DNA of 64,000 nucleotides from Consotaella salsifontis (GTDB lineage: Bacteria > Pseudomonadota > Alphaproteobacteria > Rhizobiales > Rhizobiaceae): contig NZ_FUXL01000001.1 in the NCBI RefSeq assembly GCF_900167365.1, forward strand, positions 327,507 through 391,506, in the 5' to 3' direction. Positions 56,691-64,000 of this stretch are shown piece after piece. The position numbers and the translations under genes are program-made. Under the pieces are notes generated by a model, which had not been told where the DNA came from, did no database searches, and saw only the letters and a list, made by a program, of their open reading frames with translations. How positions within the stretch are numbered: position 1 is the first letter of the stretch; each line of letters opens with the position of its first letter.

Positions 56691-56719
56691 GAAAAGGCCC
56701 CCGCGATGAAGCGGGGGCC
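56691..56719 (-). terminator. Intrinsic terminator after glnA
   Basis: In minus-strand sense, GGCCCCCGC/GCGGGGGCC (56719-56711 and 56704-56696, 9 perfect bp, 6-base loop) is followed by TTTTCATATT. It ends the glnB-glnA transcript about 30 bases past the glnA stop, and may also serve the convergent hydrolase. Confidence 0.85.
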
Positions 56720-56748
56720 CAATCGTCGTTTCGCTAATCCGTAATGGA

Positions 56749-58158
56749 TCAGACCGAATAGTACATGTCGAACTCGACCGGATGCGGCGTCATCTCGAAG
56801 CGCAGGACCTCGGCCATCTTCAGTTCGATGTAGGAGTCGATCTGATCGTCGTCGAACACGCCGCCAGCCTTCAGGAAGTCGCGATCGGCATCGACCGCAT
56901 CGAGCGCGTCACGCAGCGAGCGGCAGACGGTCGGGATGTCCTTCAGCTCTTCCGGCGGCAGATCGTAAAGGTCCTTGTCCATGGCAGAGCCCGGATGGAT
57001 CTTGTTCTTGATGCCATCGAGGCCCGCCATCAGCATCGCGGAGAAGGCGAGGTAGGGATTGGCCGTCGGATCCGGGAAGCGGACTTCCATGCGCTTGGAC
57101 TTCGGCGACTGACCGAAGGGGATGCGGCAGGAAGCGGAGCGGTTGCGCGCCGAGTAGGCGAGAAGCACCGGCGCCTCGAAGCCGGGGACCAGACGCTTGT
57201 AGGAGTTGGTCGAGGGGTTCGTGAAGGCGTTGAGCGCCTTGGCATGCTTGATGATGCCGCCGATGTAGTAGAGGCAGGTCTCGGAAAGACCGGCGTACTC
57301 GTTGCCGGCGAATACGGGCTTGCCACCCTTCCAGATCGACTGGTGGACGTGCATGCCGGAGCCGTTGTCGCCATAGACGGGCTTGGGCATGAAGGTCGCC
57401 GTCTTGCCATAGGCATTGGCGACCTGGTGGATCACGTACTTGTAGATCTGCAGCTTATCCGCGTTGCGAACCAGCGTGTCGAACTTCATCCCGAGCTCGT
57501 GCTGAGCGGCGGCCACCTCGTGGTGGTGCTTCTCGGTGGCCACGCCCATTTCGGACATGACCGAAAGCATCTCGGAGCGGATATCCTGACAGGAGTCGAT
57601 CGGCGGAACCGGGAAGTAGCCGCCCTTGATGCGCGGGCGATGGCCGAGGTTGCCGGTCTCGTATTCCGCGTCGTCGTTGGTCGGCAGCTCGGAAGAGTCG
57701 AGCTTGAATCCGGTGTTGTACGGATCAGCCTTGTAACGCACGTCGTCGAAGATGAAGAACTCGGCCTCGGGTCCGAAATAAGCGGTATCGCCGACGCCCG
57801 ACTGGTTCAGATAGGCTTCCGCCTTCTTGGCCGTGCCGCGCGGATCGCGATTGTAGCTCTCGCCCGAAATCGGGTCGAGAATGTCGCACATGATCGCCAT
57901 CGTCGACTGGGCGAAGAACGGGTCCATGTGGGCCGTCTCCGGGTCGGGCATCAGCACCATGTCGGATTCGTTGATGGCCTTCCAGCCGGCGATCGAGGAG
58001 CCGTCGAACATCGAGCCTTCGGCAAACATGTCCTCGTCTACGATAGCAACGTCCATGGTGACGTGCTGCAGCTTGCCCTTGGGATCGGTGAAACGAAGGT
58101 CAACGAATTTGACGTCGTTGTCCTTGATTTGTTTCAGCACGTCGTTGCCCGTCGTCAT
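56749..58158 (-). CDS. glnA: Glutamine synthetase type I
   Basis: ATP-dependent synthesis of glutamine from glutamate and ammonia (469 aa, usual GSI-beta length). The start at 58158 ([20 protein letters not shown]) has AAAGGA upstream; a longer frame to 58326 is not homologous. Motifs are [53 protein letters not shown], and the adenylylation loop [10 protein letters not shown] with the target Tyr. It lies 49 bases after glnB and is expressed from the glnB promoter, perhaps with an additional one. Confidence 0.98.
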   Translation of the reverse strand: MTTGNDVLKQIKDNDVKFVDLRFTDPKGKLQHVTMDVAIVDEDMFAEGSMFDGSSIAGWKAINESDMVLMPDPETAHMDPFFAQSTMAIMCDILDPISGESYNRDPRGTAKKAEAYLNQSGVGDTAYFGPEAEFFIFDDVRYKADPYNTGFKLDSSELPTNDDAEYETGNLGHRPRIKGGYFPVPPIDSCQDIRSEMLSVMSEMGVATEKHHHEVAAAQHELGMKFDTLVRNADKLQIYKYVIHQVANAYGKTATFMPKPVYGDNGSGMHVHQSIWKGGKPVFAGNEYAGLSETCLYYIGGIIKHAKALNAFTNPSTNSYKRLVPGFEAPVLLAYSARNRSASCRIPFGQSPKSKRMEVRFPDPTANPYLAFSAMLMAGLDGIKNKIHPGSAMDKDLYDLPPEELKDIPTVCRSLRDALDAVDADRDFLKAGGVFDDDQIDSYIELKMAEVLRFEMTPHPVEFDMYYSV

Positions 58159-58207
58159 TGCGGTCCTTTCCTGCGATACGACAAAGTTGGGTAGAGAGCG
58201 AGGAAGA

Positions 58208-58708
<501 letters not shown>

Positions 58709-58829
58709 TCATTCGAAACGTCCTGCTTGCATTTTTGGTGGTCCGGGCCACATCGATGGGCAGCAATTTCCAAATCCCGCGAAACAACCTGAGCATTCAC
58801 GCGTCAGGCTGCCAATGAAATAGGCAGAG

Positions 58830-60347
58830 ATGGCTGAAATTTCGAACCGCTTCGCCCTGCTGACTCCGAGGGAGATGTCTTCCGCCGATCAAGCCGCCGT
58901 TGCTGCCGGGATACCCGGCATTGTTCTGATGGAGAACGCGGGAAGAGCCGTGGCCGATGCGGTGCGAAAGGCCTTTCCCGCCGTGCGGCGGATCGCGGTT
59001 TGGGCTGGCCCGGGAAACAATGGCGGCGACGCCTATGTGGCCGCTCGGTACCTGTCGGAAGAGCCGAGCCTTGAGGTCGTCCTGTTTACGCTTGCTGCCC
59101 CTTCAGGCTTGTCGGGTGACGCGGCGATCGCTGCGCAAGGATGGCATGGCGCAGTCAAACCGCTGGACGAGTGCGATCCTCGCGCCTTCGACGTCGTCAT
59201 CGATGGGCTGTTCGACGCGGGTCTCGGACGCCCCATCACCGGCGGCGCGAAGGAAGCCATCGCCCGGCTCAATTCTGCCGACACGCCGGCTGTCGCCATC
59301 GATCTTCCTTCCGGTGTTTTCGGCACCAGCGGTGAAATTCTTGGTGCTGCCGTTGAAGCCAGCCTGACAGTGACGTTCTTTCGCAAAAAGCCCGGCCATC
59401 TGCTGCAACCGGGCAAGGAGCTTTGCGGAAAGCTCCTGGTCGCCGATATTGGAATACCGGTTGGGGTGCTTTCATCGATCGGAGCGCGCGCGTTCGAGAG
59501 CGATCCGCTCTGGTGGAGGAGCGCAGCCAAGACACCTTCGGCCACGGGGCACAAATATGATCGCGGCCACGCCGTGGTCTTCTCCGGAGGCGCATCGAGG
59601 ACCGGAGCGGCGAGACTTTCCGCCATCGCAGCGTTGCGGGCCGGAGCGGGCCTGGTGACGCTTTTCTCACCTGCCTCGGCGATGCTGGTCAATGCCGGCG
59701 CGCTGACCGCCGTCATGCTCAAGCGCTGCGACGACGAGCGCGATCTCGCTGCTCACCTCGATGATGAACGGCTGAACGCCTTTGCGCTGGGGCCGGGCTT
59801 CGGTGTCGGCGAAAAGGCGAAAGCGTTCGCCCTCGCCATCCTGGGGGCGGGACGGTGTCTAGTTCTGGATGCGGACGGAATCACTTCCTTTGCCGGCGAA
59901 CCGACAGAGCTGTTCCAAGCTGCATCGGCATCAAACGGCGAACTGGTGCTGACGCCGCACGCCGGCGAATTCAAGAAGCTCTTCCCAGAGATCGCTGGCG
60001 ACAGCGCCCTGTCGAAACTGGAGAAGGCGAGGGCGGCTGCGAGCCTTAGCGGCGCGGTGGTCTTGCTGAAGGGAGCCGATACGGTGATCGCGGCGCCGGA
60101 CGGGCGAGCGGCGATCAACACCACCGGAACGCCTTGGCTCGCGACCGCCGGCAGTGGCGATGTGTTGACCGGCATGATAGCCGGCTTGCTGGCCAATGGC
60201 GGCGAGGCCTTCGAATGCGCTGCGGCGGGCGCCTGGATGCATGGCAAGGCGGCGGAAATCCTCGGTCCGGGGCTCATCGCCGAGGATCTGCCAACGGCGC
60301 TTCCGCGTGTTCATTCCATGCTGGTGGAACAGCCATCGAGCGAATGA
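58830..60347 (+). CDS. nnrDE: Bifunctional NAD(P)H-hydrate repair enzyme
   Basis: Repairs hydrated NAD(P)H (505 aa). The N-terminal epimerase domain (about 1-215) has IVLMENAGRAVADAV, WAGPGNNGGDAYVAARYL and DGLFDAGLGRPITG. The C-terminal ADP-dependent dehydratase (about 230-500) has GHKYDRGHAVVFSGG, LTPHAGEFKKLFPE and the catalytic region WLATAGSGDVLTGMIAGLLA. Such fusions are widespread. It diverges from glnB; no regulatory link is visible. Confidence 0.95.
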   Translation: MAEISNRFALLTPREMSSADQAAVAAGIPGIVLMENAGRAVADAVRKAFPAVRRIAVWAGPGNNGGDAYVAARYLSEEPSLEVVLFTLAAPSGLSGDAAIAAQGWHGAVKPLDECDPRAFDVVIDGLFDAGLGRPITGGAKEAIARLNSADTPAVAIDLPSGVFGTSGEILGAAVEASLTVTFFRKKPGHLLQPGKELCGKLLVADIGIPVGVLSSIGARAFESDPLWWRSAAKTPSATGHKYDRGHAVVFSGGASRTGAARLSAIAALRAGAGLVTLFSPASAMLVNAGALTAVMLKRCDDERDLAAHLDDERLNAFALGPGFGVGEKAKAFALAILGAGRCLVLDADGITSFAGEPTELFQAASASNGELVLTPHAGEFKKLFPEIAGDSALSKLEKARAAASLSGAVVLLKGADTVIAAPDGRAAINTTGTPWLATAGSGDVLTGMIAGLLANGGEAFECAAAGAWMHGKAAEILGPGLIAEDLPTALPRVHSMLVEQPSSE

Positions 60348-60419
60348 CGATCACCGGGACTGTCGTTCTTGCTCAACCTGCTTGGCAGAACTCCGAAAAC
60401 GCAACGCGCTCCTGCCGCA

Positions 60420-61219
60420 TCATTCCTTGGCGAGACGCTCCATGAACGCCATCGCGCCCTGCGGCGCGCGCACCTTTCCCTCGTGGATGAAGTAGACGAA
60501 GACGTCGCGTTTCGCCTTGGGCGCGGCATGATCCGCATCGGCCAGCGGTAGATCGTCGGGCTGGTCTCCCACCGCCCAACGCCTTGCGCGTTCCGCCCAT
60601 TTATCGAGTGCCTTGGGCGCATAACAGGTCGGCGTATCGTCATCGCCCTTCTGGAGCCGGGCGTAGACGAAATCGGCGGTGACGTCGGCAATCTCGGGAT
60701 AGGTGTTGTGATCGGCGTAAACGATGGCGACGCCATATTTGCGAGCCAGCGCCACGAATTCGGGCACCGCAAAACTCGCGTGGCGCACCTCGACGGCATG
60801 ACGAAGTGCCAGGCCGTCCTGGCGTTCCGGCAGGAGCTTCAAGAAGGCTTCGAAGTCCTCCGCGTCGAACTTCTTCGTCGGCGCGAACTGCCAAAGGAGT
60901 GGCCCGAGCTTCTCGCCAAGCTCCGAAATTCCCGAGCCGAGAAAACGGGCCATGGACTCGCCTGCCTCGCCGAGTACCTTGCGGTTGGTGACGAAGCGGT
61001 TGCCCTTGAGCGAGAAGACGAAGCCGCTCGGCGCCTCGGACGCCCATTTGGCGAAGGTCGCGGGCTTCTGGGTGGCGTAGTAGGTGCCGTTGACCTCGAT
61101 GGTCATCAGCTTCGATGCGGCATATTCCAGCTGGCGCTTCTTGGGCAGATCGCTCGGGTAGAACGAGCCTTCCCACGGCTCGAACGTCCAGCCACCGATG
61201 CCGGATCGTATGGTACCAC

Positions 61220-61223
<4 letters not shown>
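60420..61223 (-). CDS. DUF72 domain-containing protein
   Basis: A 267-residue TIM-barrel-like protein of unknown function. Family marks are [69 protein letters not shown] and AVEVRHASF. The ATG overlaps the uvrA stop (ATGA), so it is translated with uvrA, which makes a role in DNA damage responses conceivable though unproven. It is convergent with nnrDE, leaving 72 bases between the stops. Confidence 0.9.

Positions 61224-64000
<2,777 letters not shown>

Noticed and set aside
56782-58194. A 470-codon open frame on the plus strand
   Set aside because: Antisense shadow of glnA, which is unmistakable on the other strand.

Overview
The window is a GC-rich (roughly 60 percent or more), densely packed chromosomal segment of an alphaproteobacterium. 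Gene content and order point to the Hyphomicrobiales (Rhizobiales). The supporting features are accB-accC-aat beside the DUF2155 and NDUFA12-like genes, DUF6105 and DUF6455 proteins, an RNase E with a large acidic insertion in its S1 region, a nifS-like/sufBCDS/sufT/sufA cluster, glnBA behind a sigma-54 promoter, and a degenerate dihydroorotase next to pyrB. A member of or near Aurantimonadaceae is my guess from overall protein character; it is not demonstrated. I see no insertion sequence, prophage, CRISPR array, rRNA or tRNA gene.

Layout. 1-8.3 kb is a minus-strand run, pyrB, pyrC-like, plsY, dprA, topA, rnr, mostly joined by 4-base start/stop overlaps; rnr runs off the left edge. 8.4-10.6 kb holds two small membrane proteins, ruvX and a metallo-beta-lactamase-fold hydrolase. 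10.7-16.9 kb carries gatC, gatA and gatB (transamidation of Glu-tRNA(Gln)/Asp-tRNA(Asn)) with two GNAT acetyltransferases and a chorismate mutase on the same strand and an antisense DUF6455 gene, then complex I subunit NDUFA12 and a DUF2155 protein. 16.9-21.9 kb on the minus strand has aat, accC, accB, a DsbA-like protein and an M48 protease. 22-31.9 kb has an aminotransferase, rne (minus), an N-acetylmuramoyl-L-alanine amidase, PBP1A and prfB with its programmed frameshift. 32-40.7 kb has an M23 peptidase, a Bcp peroxiredoxin, a 1125-residue AsmA/YhdP-like protein, tyrS, anmK and an alpha/beta hydrolase. 40.9-48.8 kb is the Fe-S assembly (suf) cluster with a GFA-domain and a VOC-family gene embedded in it. 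48.8-56.7 kb has a TfoX-N protein, an RhlE-type helicase, a secreted protein of unknown function, a split hemerythrin/PAS/GGDEF locus, parE and a secreted alpha/beta hydrolase. 56.7-64 kb has glnA, glnB, nnrDE, a DUF72 protein and uvrA, which runs off the right edge.

Most of the window is housekeeping: translation (gat, prfB, tyrS, aat), lipid precursors (accBC, plsY), pyrimidine synthesis, peptidoglycan work (amidase, PBP1A, M23, anmK), DNA topology and repair (topA, parE, uvrA, dprA, ruvX), nitrogen control (glnBA) and Fe-S assembly. The least ordinary object is the locus at 52.0-53.5 kb. A hemerythrin domain is cut by a frame change so that its last two predicted iron ligands (His and Asp) lie in the downstream PAS-GGDEF frame. 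This implies an oxygen/redox-sensing diguanylate cyclase that is frameshifted, mis-sequenced or recoded. Other points worth a second look are the non-catalytic pyrC-like gene, the interlopers and structured leader in the suf cluster, an Irr-box-like site ahead of it, and conserved genes that overlap tail to tail.
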